This document shows, one piece after another, positions 1-8,479 of a DNA stretch of 64,000 bases. This stretch comes from Kineococcus sp. NBC_00420 (GTDB taxonomy: Bacteria > Actinomycetota > Actinomycetes > Actinomycetales > Kineococcaceae). The DNA lies in the NCBI RefSeq assembly GCF_036021035.1, contig NZ_CP107930.1:3658001-3722000 (forward strand), given 5' to 3'. Numbering within the stretch: the first letter of the stretch is position 1; each line of letters starts with the position of its first letter. The notes below the pieces were generated by a model. That model did no database searches. It saw only the letters and a list, made by a program, of their open reading frames with translations, and was not told where the DNA came from. The position numbers were made by a program, and so were the translations under genes.

Positions 1-525
1 GCCGTCGTCGCGCTGGCCCCGAACGTCGTGCCGGCCGCGCCGCTCGCCGTCCCCGCCGACACGACTCTCGTCGAGCACACCGTCGCGGCCTCCCCGGCGG
101 CCCGGGCGGTCACCGTCGTCTCCCGCACGAAGCGGCCCACCGGCGACCGGCCGGCGCTGGCCGAGGCCGAGGTCGTCGTGGTCGGCGGCCGCGGTGTCGA
201 CGGGGACTTCTCCGGGGTCGAGGAGCTCGCCGACGTCCTCGGCGCGGCCGTCGGCGCGACCCGCGTCGCCACCGACGAGGGCTGGATCGGGCACGAGGCC
301 CAGGTCGGGCAGACCGGCGTGACCATCTCGCCCCGCCTCTACATCGGCCTCGGCGTCTCCGGCGCCGTCCACCACCGCGGGGGGATGGACGCGGCCGGCA
401 CGGTCGTCGCCGTCAACAACGACCCCGACGCCCCGATCTTCGAGTTCGCCGACTACGGGATCGTCGGCGACCTCGGCGAGGTCGTCCCCGCGCTCGTGGC
501 GGAGCTGCGGGCCCGCCGCCCCTGA
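1..525 (+). CDS. etfA: Electron transfer flavoprotein alpha subunit, C-terminal part (5' end outside window)
   Basis: The gene enters from the left edge in frame 1 and its last 174 codons are visible. They hold the FAD-binding C-terminal domain of EtfA/FixB: the GGRGV segment, the RVATDEGW-type stretch, the [15 protein letters not shown] motif that contacts FAD, and the [22 protein letters not shown] segment typical of the family's end. EtfA works with EtfB, passing electrons from acyl-CoA and other dehydrogenases to the quinone pool. etfB is expected just upstream but is not visible. The gene converges on the next one with only 13 bp between stop codons. The family call is very secure. Confidence 0.96.
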   Translation, partial: AVVALAPNVVPAAPLAVPADTTLVEHTVAASPAARAVTVVSRTKRPTGDRPALAEAEVVVVGGRGVDGDFSGVEELADVLGAAVGATRVATDEGWIGHEAQVGQTGVTISPRLYIGLGVSGAVHHRGGMDAAGTVVAVNNDPDAPIFEFADYGIVGDLGEVVPALVAELRARRP

Positions 526-538
526 CCGCGGGGCGGCG
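514..538. terminator. Hairpin between convergent etfA and esterase gene
   Basis: A 9-bp perfect GC stem (CGCCGCCCC at 514-522, GGGGCGGCG at 530-538) with a 7-base loop overlaps the etfA stop codon and ends just before the stop of the opposing gene. The position fits a bidirectional terminator, but there is no T-tract, so this is inferred from structure and location only. Confidence 0.4.
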
Positions 539-1645
539 TCAGGTCGCCGGCGCGAACCCCGGCGCCGACCCCAGCCAGGTCAGCGCCTGCGGGACGATGC
601 CCGCCCAGATGCTGGTCCGGTGACCGCCCTGCTGCTGGGTGACGAGGGTCATCGTGGTGGGCCCGTGCACCGCGCTCGCGAGCGCCTGGGTGCTCGGCCA
701 GGACAGCCCGTCCTCCTTCGACGCCAGCGCCCACAACCGCACGGCCGGCGGGTTCTGCTTCGCGAGGGCGACGAGGTCGTAGCGCTTCGCCGGGGGGCTG
801 TCCGCGGAGAACGGCTTCCAGGACCCCAGGTCGAGGCGTGAGTAGCCGCCGAAGGCGATCGCTGCGCTGAAGCGGTCGGGGTGCAGCATGGCCATCTCGT
901 TGGCGCACCACCCACCCATGGACAGTCCGATGGTGGCCCACGACCTCGCCTGCCTGCTCACCGTGTAGTGCTGTTCGACGTAGTCCGGGACGTCCTGCGA
1001 CAGCCAGGTCTCCAGCTTCGGCTGCCCGTCCCCACCGTCGACGCACTCCGTGTCGCGCCCGGCGGGCACCTCCAGCGTCGGGATGACCACCACGGACGCG
1101 GCCAGCTGGTGCGCGGTGACCGCGGCGTCCAGCGAGGGCAGCAGGTGCATCGCGTCGAGCCACTGCTCCGGGGTCCCCGGGTAGCCGTGGAAGGCCTCGA
1201 TGACGGGGTACCCCCCGGCCGGGGCGGGGGTGGTGCCGTACCCGGTGGGCAGGACCACCAGGGCTTCGGCCGTGGTGCCGGAGCGGGGACCGGGGACCTG
1301 GGCCCGCCAGACCCTCCCGTCGTAGCCGTCGAGACGGACGGGGGCGGCCTCGGACGCCTGGGCGGTGGCCGACCCGCTGGCCGACCCGCTGGCCTGCGTG
1401 GTCGTGACGACCTGCTGGGTCCCGAGGAGGTCCGCCCAGTCCGAGAACAGGCCGAACTGGGCGTTGACGACGAGGAAGACGGCCATGAGGACGCTCACGT
1501 TGACCCCGAGCAGGGCCACCGAGCGTCCCAGGACGGCGAGGAACCCCCGCCGGGCCAGCCCCCGCCAGCAGACGACCAGCGCCACCGTGGCCACCACTGC
1601 GACGCCGATGGCGATCCACCTCGTCAGCGGATCGTCGAGACCCAC
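539..1645 (-). CDS. Membrane-anchored alpha/beta hydrolase, esterase D family
   Basis: The predicted protein of 368 residues begins with two hydrophobic segments (about residues 9-27 and 40-62), then a Ser/Ala/Thr-rich linker, then an extracytoplasmic esterase domain. The GLSMGG nucleophile elbow puts the catalytic serine near residue 242; a GGHRTSIW segment near the C-terminus would carry the histidine. This fold matches the esterase D/mycolyltransferase-like superfamily, whose members act on acyl esters at the cell surface; the substrate cannot be read from sequence. I chose the GTG at 1645 because a G-rich Shine-Dalgarno-like stretch precedes it and the hydrophobic N-terminus starts right after it. 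A longer reading from 1753 would run into the next gene and adds no recognisable sequence. Confidence 0.8.
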   Translation of the reverse strand: MGLDDPLTRWIAIGVAVVATVALVVCWRGLARRGFLAVLGRSVALLGVNVSVLMAVFLVVNAQFGLFSDWADLLGTQQVVTTTQASGSASGSATAQASEAAPVRLDGYDGRVWRAQVPGPRSGTTAEALVVLPTGYGTTPAPAGGYPVIEAFHGYPGTPEQWLDAMHLLPSLDAAVTAHQLAASVVVIPTLEVPAGRDTECVDGGDGQPKLETWLSQDVPDYVEQHYTVSRQARSWATIGLSMGGWCANEMAMLHPDRFSAAIAFGGYSRLDLGSWKPFSADSPPAKRYDLVALAKQNPPAVRLWALASKEDGLSWPSTQALASAVHGPTTMTLVTQQQGGHRTSIWAGIVPQALTWLGSAPGFAPAT

Positions 1646-1724
1646 CCCACACCCCCCGTGCCAGAACCGGCGCGTGGTGCGCCGGGACCACCATCGGTCA
1701 CCACAGGCGGAGGAGTGCCCTTTC

Positions 1725-2516
1725 TCAGCGATCTCCCGGCGAACCGGCAGCACCCTCCGAGCCGGCGAGCACGTCCAGCACGGCGTCCGCGATGGCCCGG
1801 TGCCCGGCGGCGTCGGGGTGGTCGCCGTCCGCGGCGAGCAGCGTCGTGGGGTCGCCGGTCCCGTCGACGCCGTGGAACACCGGACGCAGGTCCACGAAGA
1901 GCGCCTTGCTCCCCACCGCGGCAGCGAGGCGGTCGTCGAAGGCGTCGGTCAGGGCGACCTGGTCGTGCAGCTCGGCCGGGGTGTACTCCTGCTCGGCGAC
2001 CTCGCCGTCCAGGCCGACGGCCCAGTAGTCGAGGACCACGACCCGGGCCCCGGTGGCCCTGAGCTCGTCGACGGTTCCCGCCAGCGTCGCCACCACCCGC
2101 TCGATCGTCGCGTCGGTGTCGACGGCTCCCGCGGTGGAGGTCGCGAGGTCGACCTGTTGCACGAGGTCGTTGGCCCCGGCCTGCAGGAGCACGACGTCCG
2201 GCGCACCGAGCCGGGGTCCCTCGTCCGCCGAGAGCTGCTGCAGGACGGAGTCGACGTCGGTCGAGGTCGCGCCGCCGCTGGCCCGCTGCACCACGTCGGC
2301 CTCGCCCTCGGGCGCGAGGCCGTCGGCGACCAGGTCCGGGAACGCGGTGCAGCCGCAGACGTCCCCCGCCGGCACGGAGTCGCCCAGGGACAGCAGGCGC
2401 AGGGGGGCGGAGGACGAGGCGGCGTCGTCGGGACCGGCGCAGGCGGCCGCGCAGACGGCCAGCAGGAGGGCGACGGTCCGGGAGGTGCGCGGGGAGCGGG
2501 CCCGCGGGAAGCTCAC
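1725..2516 (-). CDS. SGNH/GDSL-family hydrolase, lipoprotein
   Basis: The 263-residue protein has a basic N-terminus, a hydrophobic stretch and a lipobox ending at Cys26 (LLLAVCAAAC), so it is likely a lipid-anchored exported protein. The mature part carries the SGNH blocks in order: LLSLGDSVPAG (Ser near residue 47), the glycine block, AGANDL (Asn) and DGDHPDAAGH (Asp/His dyad) near the end. The family cleaves ester bonds in lipids, carbohydrates or peptidoglycan-linked acyl groups, but the substrate is unknown. It starts at a GTG at 2516 with only a weak ribosome site. It lies just upstream of the membrane esterase on the same strand, so the two may be co-transcribed surface hydrolases. Confidence 0.85.
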   Translation of the reverse strand: MSFPRARSPRTSRTVALLLAVCAAACAGPDDAASSSAPLRLLSLGDSVPAGDVCGCTAFPDLVADGLAPEGEADVVQRASGGATSTDVDSVLQQLSADEGPRLGAPDVVLLQAGANDLVQQVDLATSTAGAVDTDATIERVVATLAGTVDELRATGARVVVLDYWAVGLDGEVAEQEYTPAELHDQVALTDAFDDRLAAAVGSKALFVDLRPVFHGVDGTGDPTTLLAADGDHPDAAGHRAIADAVLDVLAGSEGAAGSPGDR

Positions 2517-2604
2517 CCGCCCACTGTGGCACCGGCTCGCGCCCCGCGCTCGGGACCGGGTCCCGGTTTGCCTGGTGCGCGCCCCCGTCGTAGGTTCGCC
2601 CCAG

Positions 2605-2687
2605 CCATCCAGAGCGACCGAGAGACCTGGCTCGTCGACGTCGCAGCAACCACCCCGCGGGGAAGGTGCTACCGCCAGGACCGATGG
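2605..2687 (+). promoter_or_regulatory. SAM riboswitch (SAM-I/SAM-IV superfamily), translational type
   Basis: The segment has the S-box core. P1 is CCATC (2605-2609) with GATGG (2683-2687). P2 is GCGAC (2614-2618) with GTCGC (2640-2644), with an inner CGAG/CTCG helix. The conserved AGCAACC follows P2, then a P3 hairpin (CACC 2651-2654 with GGTG 2665-2668) and the AGGTGCTA element. The P2 loop CCTGG (2626-2630) is complementary to CCAGG (2675-2679), the expected pseudoknot. The 3' strand of P1 overlaps the GGGAG ribosome site (2686-2690) of the next gene, so SAM binding should hide the site and shut off translation. The exact subclass is not settled. Confidence 0.88.
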
Positions 2688-2699
2688 GAGAACCGTTCT

Positions 2700-4028
2700 G
2701 TGAGCACCCTGCACGACACCGTCCTCGCGACGCCCAGCGAACCCCTCGTCCGCCGCCGGGCGGCGCTGGGGAGCTTCGTCGGCACCACCATCGAGTGGTA
2801 CGACTACTACCTCTACGGCACGGCCGCGGCGATCGTCCTCGGCCCGCTGTTCTTCCCGAACGTCGGTGGCGCGGTCGGCGTGATCGCCGCGTTCGCCACC
2901 TACGCCGTGGGTTTCGCCGCCCGCCCCCTCGGCGGTGCGGTGGCCGGTCACATCGGCGACCGGGTGGGCCGCAAGGCGGTCCTCGTGGCCTCGTTGCTGG
3001 TCATGGGGATCTCCACGGCGGCCATCGGTCTGCTCCCCACCCACGACCGGATCGGGGTGTGGGCCCCGGTCCTGCTGGTCGCGGCGCGACTGCTGCAGGG
3101 TTTCTCGGCCGGGGGTGAGTGGGGCGGGGCCGTCCTGCTCGCCGTCGAGCACGCCCCCACCGGCCGGCGCGGTCTGTTCGGCGCGATCCCGCAGATGGGT
3201 TCCGCGGCCGGCATGGTCCTGGCCAGCGGGGGTTTCTGGCTCACCCGCACCCTGACCTCGAGCGAGAACTTCCTCGCCTGGGGGTGGCGGATCCCGTTCC
3301 TGGCCAGCGCCGTGCTCGTCGTCATCGGGTTGGTCATCCGGCTCAAGGTCACCGACTCCCCGGCGTTCACCGCGCTGCGCGAGGCCGACGCGACGTCGCG
3401 CCGACCGGTCGCCGAGGTGCTGGCGACGAACAAGCGCGGGGTGCTCCTGACGACCGGCATGCGGTTGGGCCAGAACGGCGCCTACGTCCTCTACACGGTG
3501 TTCGCGCTGAACTACCTGACCAACCACGTCCGCGAGGACGGGGCCGACGTCGGGCTGCTCGCCGTCCTCGTCGCCTCCGTCGTGAGCCTCGCCGCCACCC
3601 CGTTGTGGGGTCTGCTCTCGGACCGGGTGGGTCGCAAACCCGTCTACCTGTTCGGGTCGGTCCTCACCGCGGTGTTCACGGTGCCCGCGTTCCTGCTGCT
3701 CGACACCGGCTCCACCGTCCTGATCGTGGGCGCGATGGTCATCGCGATCAACCTCGGTCACGACAGCCAGTACGGCGCGCAGGGCGCGTTCTTCGCCGAG
3801 CAGTTCGACAGCCGCACCCGCTACAGCGGTGCGTCCCTCGGGTACTCCATCGGCGCGGTCCTCGGCGGCGGTCTGACCCCGCTCATCGCCGCGTCGCTGC
3901 TGGCCGCGGGGAACGGTTCGCCCTGGATCGTCGCGGGGTACCTGAGCTTCCTCGCCGTCCTCACCACCATCTCGGCGGCGCTCACCCGCGAGACCGCGCA
4001 CCGACCTCTGGAGGGACTGTCCCGTTGA
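2700..4028 (+). CDS. MFS transporter, metabolite:H+ symporter (MHS) family
   Basis: The 442-residue protein begins with the MHS hallmark FVGTTIEWYDYYLYG in the first membrane segment and has 12 predicted membrane helices with the GDRVGRK-type loop repeated in both halves (GHIGDRVGRKAV near residue 85, SDRVGRKPV near 310). Relatives import dicarboxylates, shikimate, betaine or sulfonium compounds by proton symport. The GTG start at 2700 sits 9 bases after GGGAG, which the upstream SAM riboswitch can mask. The next gene overlaps its stop codon, so both are under SAM control. That context, not the protein itself, suggests the cargo is an organosulfur compound or methionine precursor. Confidence 0.9.
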   Translation: MSTLHDTVLATPSEPLVRRRAALGSFVGTTIEWYDYYLYGTAAAIVLGPLFFPNVGGAVGVIAAFATYAVGFAARPLGGAVAGHIGDRVGRKAVLVASLLVMGISTAAIGLLPTHDRIGVWAPVLLVAARLLQGFSAGGEWGGAVLLAVEHAPTGRRGLFGAIPQMGSAAGMVLASGGFWLTRTLTSSENFLAWGWRIPFLASAVLVVIGLVIRLKVTDSPAFTALREADATSRRPVAEVLATNKRGVLLTTGMRLGQNGAYVLYTVFALNYLTNHVREDGADVGLLAVLVASVVSLAATPLWGLLSDRVGRKPVYLFGSVLTAVFTVPAFLLLDTGSTVLIVGAMVIAINLGHDSQYGAQGAFFAEQFDSRTRYSGASLGYSIGAVLGGGLTPLIAASLLAAGNGSPWIVAGYLSFLAVLTTISAALTRETAHRPLEGLSR

Positions 4029-5386
4029 GTTCTGAACCGTTGCGCCTCAACGCCTTCGCCATGGCCTGCGTCGGCCACCAGGCCGCGGGGCTGTGGTCGC
4101 GACCGGAGGACCGCAGCGCGGACTACCGGACCCTCGCGCACTGGACGAACCTCGCCCGACTCCTCGAGCGCGGGGGTTTCGACGCGCTGTTCCTCGCCGA
4201 CGTCCTCGGCACCTACGACGTCCACGGGGGATCGCGCGACGCGGCGGTCCGCGCCGCCGTGCAGGTCCCCGTCAACGACCCGCTCGCCGCGGTGTCGGCG
4301 ATGGCCGCGGTCACGGAGAACCTGGGTTTCGGTCTCACGGTGACGACGACGTACGAGCAGCCGTACTCCCTGGCCCGCCGGCTCACGACGCTGGACCACC
4401 TCACCGGCGGCCGCGTCGCGTGGAACGTCGTGACGGGCTACCTCGACTCGGCCGCGAAGAACCTCGGTCTCACCGCCCAGGTCGCCCACGACGAGCGCTA
4501 CGAGGTCGCCGAGGAGTACCTGGAGGTCTGCTACAAGCTCTGGGAGGGTTCCTGGGAGGACGACGCCGTCGTCCGCGACGCCGGGCGCGGGATCTACGCC
4601 GACCCGGCCAAGGTCCACGACATCGACCACCACGGGAAGTACTTCGACGTCCCCGGGGCGTTCCTCTGCGAACCCTCACCGCAACGGACACCGGTGATCT
4701 TCCAGGCGGGTTCTTCGCCCCGCGGGCAGGAGTTCGCGGCCAGGCACGCGGAGTGCGTGTTCATCATCGCGCCGACCGCGAAGATCGCCCGCAGGTCCGT
4801 CGACTCCCTGCGCGAGCAGGTCGAACGCGCCGGTCGCGACCCGCGGTCGGTGCAGGTCCTCGCCGGCCTCACCACGGTCGTCCGCAGCAGCGACGAGGAG
4901 GCGCACGCGCTGCTCGCCGACTACCGCGAACACGCCAGCCGCGAGGCCGCCCTCGCGTTGTTCGGGGGGTGGACGGGCGTCGACCTCGCCGGTCGCGCCG
5001 CCGACGAGACCCTGCAGCACGTGACCACCGACGCGAACCGGTCCGCCCTGGCGAGCTTCACGAACGACCCCGACCGGGAGTGGACGATCGACGACCTCGC
5101 GCAGTTCGTCTCCGTGGGGGGTCGGGGTCCGGTCCTCGCGGGTTCCCCGCAGACGGTCGCCGACCACCTCGAGGAGTTCGCGGCGGAGGCCGACGTCGAC
5201 GGGTTCAACCTGATGTACGCCACGATGCCCGGGACCTTCGTCGACGTCGTCGACCACCTCGTCCCCGAACTCGACCGGCGCGGTCGCACCGCCCCGAAAC
5301 CGGCCCCCGGGACGACCCTGCGGGAACGACTCGGCGGCGGGGCCCGGCTGCCGGGCACCCACGTGGGCGCCGGTTTCCGTCGCTAG
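4025..5386 (+). CDS. FMNH2-dependent LLM-class monooxygenase, NtaA/SnaA/DszA family
   Basis: The 453-residue protein is a luciferase-like TIM-barrel monooxygenase. It shows the family's RVAWNVVTGYLDSAAKNLG segment near residues 130-150, a KYFDVPGAF stretch and the QAGSSPRGQEFAARHAE motif of the NtaA/DszA branch. These enzymes use FMNH2 from a separate reductase to oxidise nitrilotriacetate, dibenzothiophene sulfone, dimethyl sulfone and similar compounds. Translation starts at TTG 4025, whose last bases form the TGA of the transporter gene, with GGAGGGA at 4010-4016. Co-transcription behind a SAM riboswitch argues for release of sulfur from an imported organosulfur compound. No flavin reductase gene is adjacent. 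Confidence 0.9.
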   Translation: MSSEPLRLNAFAMACVGHQAAGLWSRPEDRSADYRTLAHWTNLARLLERGGFDALFLADVLGTYDVHGGSRDAAVRAAVQVPVNDPLAAVSAMAAVTENLGFGLTVTTTYEQPYSLARRLTTLDHLTGGRVAWNVVTGYLDSAAKNLGLTAQVAHDERYEVAEEYLEVCYKLWEGSWEDDAVVRDAGRGIYADPAKVHDIDHHGKYFDVPGAFLCEPSPQRTPVIFQAGSSPRGQEFAARHAECVFIIAPTAKIARRSVDSLREQVERAGRDPRSVQVLAGLTTVVRSSDEEAHALLADYREHASREAALALFGGWTGVDLAGRAADETLQHVTTDANRSALASFTNDPDREWTIDDLAQFVSVGGRGPVLAGSPQTVADHLEEFAAEADVDGFNLMYATMPGTFVDVVDHLVPELDRRGRTAPKPAPGTTLRERLGGGARLPGTHVGAGFRR

Positions 5387-5437
5387 GTCCTACTAGAAAT
5401 CGGGTCAGGGTGCCCGAACGGTGGCCGATGGACCACC

Positions 5438-7021
5438 GTGACCCGTCTACGTGACTTGAACGTCGCTTCCAAGCTGTTCGCCGGCTTCGGCGTCGTCTGC
5501 CTGCTGCTCGCCACCGTGGTGGGGGTGGGCTGGGCGAAGCTCAGCTCCTCGCAGGGGAACCTCACGACGATGTCGTCGTCGGGTCTCGCCTCGGTGCAGT
5601 CGATCCTCACCGTGCAGGTGGAGTTCCTGCAGGCGCGCATGGACGTGACCAACGTGGCCCTCACCTCCGACGCCGCGGCCAAGCAGAGCGCGCTGGACGC
5701 CGTGACCGCCGACGACACGGCGCTGGACGCTGCCTGGGCCACCTACCTCGCCTCCGGCCCGGCTGCGAAGGCCGCCGACCGGGACGCCTTCGCCGCCAGC
5801 CTCAAGCAGTACCGCGACGCCCGCGTGCAGCTCGTCGCCCTGGCCAAGGGTGACGACCGGGCCGGGTACATCGCCTACCGCACCGCCAGCATCAGCCCGG
5901 TCGCGAAGCAGATCACCGACGAGCTGAAGACCATGACCGCCAGCGAGCAGCAGGCCGCGGTGGACATGGCCGCCGCCGGCGCGTCCGCCTACCGCACGGC
6001 CGTCGCGCTGCTGCTGGCCCTCGGCGCCGTCGCGATCGCCGTCGCGGTCGTCGTCGCCGTCGTGGTCTCCCGCTCGGTCGCCCGGCCCCTGGCCCGCACC
6101 CTCGTGGTCGTGCAGGGCATGGCCGAGGGCCGCCTCGACCAGCGCGTCGGCATCGTCAGCCGCGACGAGGTCGGCCGCGTCGCCGGTGCGCTCGACACCA
6201 CCATGGACCGCCTCGCCGACTCCATGCGCCGGATCAGCGCGAACGCCTCCGTCCTCGCGAGCTCCTCCGAGCAGCTCGACGCCGTCGCGACCCGTCTCTC
6301 CGCCGGGGCCGAGGAGGCCGCCGTGCAGACGCAGGTCGTCTCGGCCGCGACCGAGGAGATCTCGGCCAACATCGGCACGGTCGCCGCCGCCGGCGAGGAG
6401 ATGACCGCGGCCATCCGCGAGATCGCCACCAGCACCGCCGAGGCCAGCTCCACCGCCGCGGACGCCGTCTCGGCCGCGGGCGTCGCGGGGGAGACCCTCG
6501 AACGCCTCTCGGTCTCCAGCCGGGAGATCGGCGAGGTCGTCAAGCTCATCACCTCCATCGCGGAGCAGACGAACCTGCTGGCGCTGAACGCCACCATCGA
6601 GGCCGCCCGTGCCGGGGAGATGGGCAAGGGCTTCGCCGTCGTCGCCGGTGAGGTGAAGGAACTGGCCCAGCAGACCGCGCGGGCCACCGAGGAGATCGTG
6701 GCCAAGGTCGGCTCCACGCAGGCCGACGCCTCGGCCGCGGCCGCCGCGATCAGCCAGATCACCGACGTCATCGCCCGCATCGACGGGTTGCAGTCGACCA
6801 TCGCCGCCGCCGTCGAGGAGCAGTCCGCGACGACCTCGGAGATGGTCCGCAACGTCACCGAGGTCTCGTCCGGCTCGCAGGAGATCGCCTCGAACATCTC
6901 CGGCATCGCCGCCTCCGCCGACGAGACGACGGCCGGGGCGACCCAGACCGCCGACACCGCCGGCGAGCTCTCCCGTGCCGCCGCCGAGCTGAACGACCTG
7001 GTGGGCGCCTTCCGCTTCTGA
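5438..7021 (+). CDS. Methyl-accepting chemotaxis protein (chemoreceptor 1)
   Basis: The 527-residue receptor has TM1 at about 11-32, a roughly 155-residue four-helix-bundle-type extracytoplasmic domain, TM2 at about 188-210, a HAMP domain (about 211-263) and a cytoplasmic signalling coiled coil. The hairpin tip is present in the segment with [21 protein letters not shown], where CheA and CheW bind. It ends in DLVGAFRF without a CheR-tethering pentapeptide. Start GTG 5438 is chosen because [14 protein letters not shown] matches the N-terminus of the second receptor at 15676; the ribosome site is weak. The ligand is unknown. It is monocistronic and converges on the phosphatase gene. Confidence 0.95.
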   Translation: MTRLRDLNVASKLFAGFGVVCLLLATVVGVGWAKLSSSQGNLTTMSSSGLASVQSILTVQVEFLQARMDVTNVALTSDAAAKQSALDAVTADDTALDAAWATYLASGPAAKAADRDAFAASLKQYRDARVQLVALAKGDDRAGYIAYRTASISPVAKQITDELKTMTASEQQAAVDMAAAGASAYRTAVALLLALGAVAIAVAVVVAVVVSRSVARPLARTLVVVQGMAEGRLDQRVGIVSRDEVGRVAGALDTTMDRLADSMRRISANASVLASSSEQLDAVATRLSAGAEEAAVQTQVVSAATEEISANIGTVAAAGEEMTAAIREIATSTAEASSTAADAVSAAGVAGETLERLSVSSREIGEVVKLITSIAEQTNLLALNATIEAARAGEMGKGFAVVAGEVKELAQQTARATEEIVAKVGSTQADASAAAAAISQITDVIARIDGLQSTIAAAVEEQSATTSEMVRNVTEVSSGSQEIASNISGIAASADETTAGATQTADTAGELSRAAAELNDLVGAFRF

Positions 7022-7025
7022 CGCC

Positions 7026-7070
7026 GACCCGCCCGTGGTCCTGTCGGGGATCGCCGCGGGACCGCGGGTC
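7026..7070. terminator. Imperfect hairpin between convergent chemoreceptor and phosphatase genes
   Basis: GACCCGC (7026-7032) pairs with GCGGGTC (7064-7070) and the inner GGTCC (7037-7041) with GGACC (7059-7063), leaving a 4-base bulge and a G-rich loop. The outer strand reaches into the phosphatase stop codon. There is no T-tract, so the terminator role is inferred from the convergent layout. Confidence 0.35.
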
Positions 7071-8400
7071 AGCGGGTGGCGGAGACGTCGCGCACGGCGA
7101 GGACCGCGCAGTCGTCCTCGCTGTTGGCGACGTGCTCGGTGACCAGTTCCCCGAGCAGCGTCTCGACGTCCTCGGTGTGGGTCCGCTCCAGAGCGGCGCG
7201 CAGCACGACGATGCCGTCGCCGACGTCCCGACCGCGGCGTTCCACGAGGCCGTCGGTGTAGAGGACCAGCGTCGCCCCGGGCGGCCAGGGGATGTCGTGG
7301 TCGTGACGGGGCCGGCCGGGGGCCACCCCCAGCGGGAGGTCGGGTTCCGCGACCAGGACCGTGCTGCGCCCGGCCGCGTCGACCAGGACGGGCGGCGGGT
7401 GACCGGCCGTCGTCCACCACAGCCGCCGCGTCGGGCCGGGTGGGTCGAGGCGGGCGACGATCAACGTCGCCAGGGTCTCGTCCCCGAGCGCGGACAGGAC
7501 GTGGTCGAGGCGGCTGACCAGCGCGGCCGGCGGTTCCTCCGGCCGGTCCACCGCCAGGGCCCGGAACATCGACCGCACCCGTCCCATCCGGGCCGCCGCC
7601 TCGGTGTCGTGGCCCGCGACGTCGCCGATGACCAGCAGGACCCCGTCGTCCGGCGGGGCGATCGCGTCGTACCAGTCACCCCCGACCTGCTCGTCGGTCG
7701 TGGACCAGGGCAGGTAGCGGCTCGCCACCGCGAGGCCCGGCAGCGCGGGCAGTTCCGGCAGCATCGCCGCCTGCAGGGTGTGCGCGACGTCGCGGCGCTC
7801 CCGGTACAGCTGGGCCCGCCGGGCCGCCTGCGCGGTCGCGTCGGTCACGGCCGTCACCAGGACCACCTCGTCCTCGGTGAGGGTGCGGTCGACGTCCCAC
7901 GCGAAGGTCACCGAGCCGATGCGGTACCCGTCGGAGATGGTCATGGGCAGCACGGCCCCGGAGCGCAGCCGGGCGCGCTCGAACGCGTCGCGCCCGTGCG
8001 GGAACATGGCGACGAGGCTCGCCAGGGAGTCGAAGACCAGTCGGCGACCGGCGCGGGCGACGCGGTGCGCGGGGGTGTCCAGGTCGAGGGGGAGCCGCAG
8101 CCAGCGCTGCTCGGTGTCGTCGTCGAGCTGGCCGAGGGCCGGCGTCAGCAGCCAGGGCCCGTCGACCAACGACACGGACACGAAGCTCGCCCCGAGGTCC
8201 GCGTGCATGACGTCGCGCACCGCGAGGGCGACGTCCTCGACGCTGTCGGTGCGGGCCAGGGCGCTCGCCAGGCTCAGCAACGTGCCGGATCCCCGGTCCT
8301 CGCGGACGGGGGTCTCGGACGTGGTCAGGCCCACACGCACCTCCGCCGTCCGCCGTGCGCCCGTGGTGGCCTCCGCGACCCCACCGTCCCTGGCAGTCAC
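7069..8400 (-). CDS. GAF domain / SpoIIE-type (PP2C) serine phosphatase
   Basis: The 443-residue soluble protein has a GAF-like sensor domain (about residues 40-185) followed by a SpoIIE/RsbU-type PP2C phosphatase domain (about 195-438). The phosphatase metal motifs are visible: EQVGGDWYDA near the domain start, VIGDVAGHDTEAA, TTAGHPPP, and LVLYTDGLVERR before the final NSEDDCAVLAV. In the family these enzymes dephosphorylate anti-sigma-factor antagonists, releasing an alternative sigma factor after a signal is sensed by the GAF part. No anti-sigma or antagonist gene is nearby, so the partner is unknown. The GTG start at 8400 has a G-rich stretch about 11 bases upstream. Confidence 0.92.
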   Translation of the reverse strand: MTARDGGVAEATTGARRTAEVRVGLTTSETPVREDRGSGTLLSLASALARTDSVEDVALAVRDVMHADLGASFVSVSLVDGPWLLTPALGQLDDDTEQRWLRLPLDLDTPAHRVARAGRRLVFDSLASLVAMFPHGRDAFERARLRSGAVLPMTISDGYRIGSVTFAWDVDRTLTEDEVVLVTAVTDATAQAARRAQLYRERRDVAHTLQAAMLPELPALPGLAVASRYLPWSTTDEQVGGDWYDAIAPPDDGVLLVIGDVAGHDTEAAARMGRVRSMFRALAVDRPEEPPAALVSRLDHVLSALGDETLATLIVARLDPPGPTRRLWWTTAGHPPPVLVDAAGRSTVLVAEPDLPLGVAPGRPRHDHDIPWPPGATLVLYTDGLVERRGRDVGDGIVVLRAALERTHTEDVETLLGELVTEHVANSEDDCAVLAVRDVSATR

Positions 8401-8479
8401 TCACAGTCGACCCCCGTCACGCAACCACCGGTCGTCCAGCCGGCGCCCAGCGCGTGAGCCCGAGCCCTACGCTGCGCGC

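Noticed and set aside
1646-1753. Extension of the esterase gene to an upstream start at 1753
   Set aside because: It would overlap the SGNH hydrolase gene, adds residues with no hydrophobic or family pattern, and a GTG with a G-rich lead exists at 1645.
5402-5429. GGGTCA and GCCGAT before chemoreceptor 1 as a flagellar sigma28-type promoter
   Set aside because: The second receptor has only a loosely similar ACCGAT with a different spacing, and the box is too close to the chosen start codon.
4093-5454. Alternative plus-strand frame over the monooxygenase gene
   Set aside because: The product is Arg/Pro/Gly-rich without any domain, while the other frame encodes a clear LLM-class enzyme.
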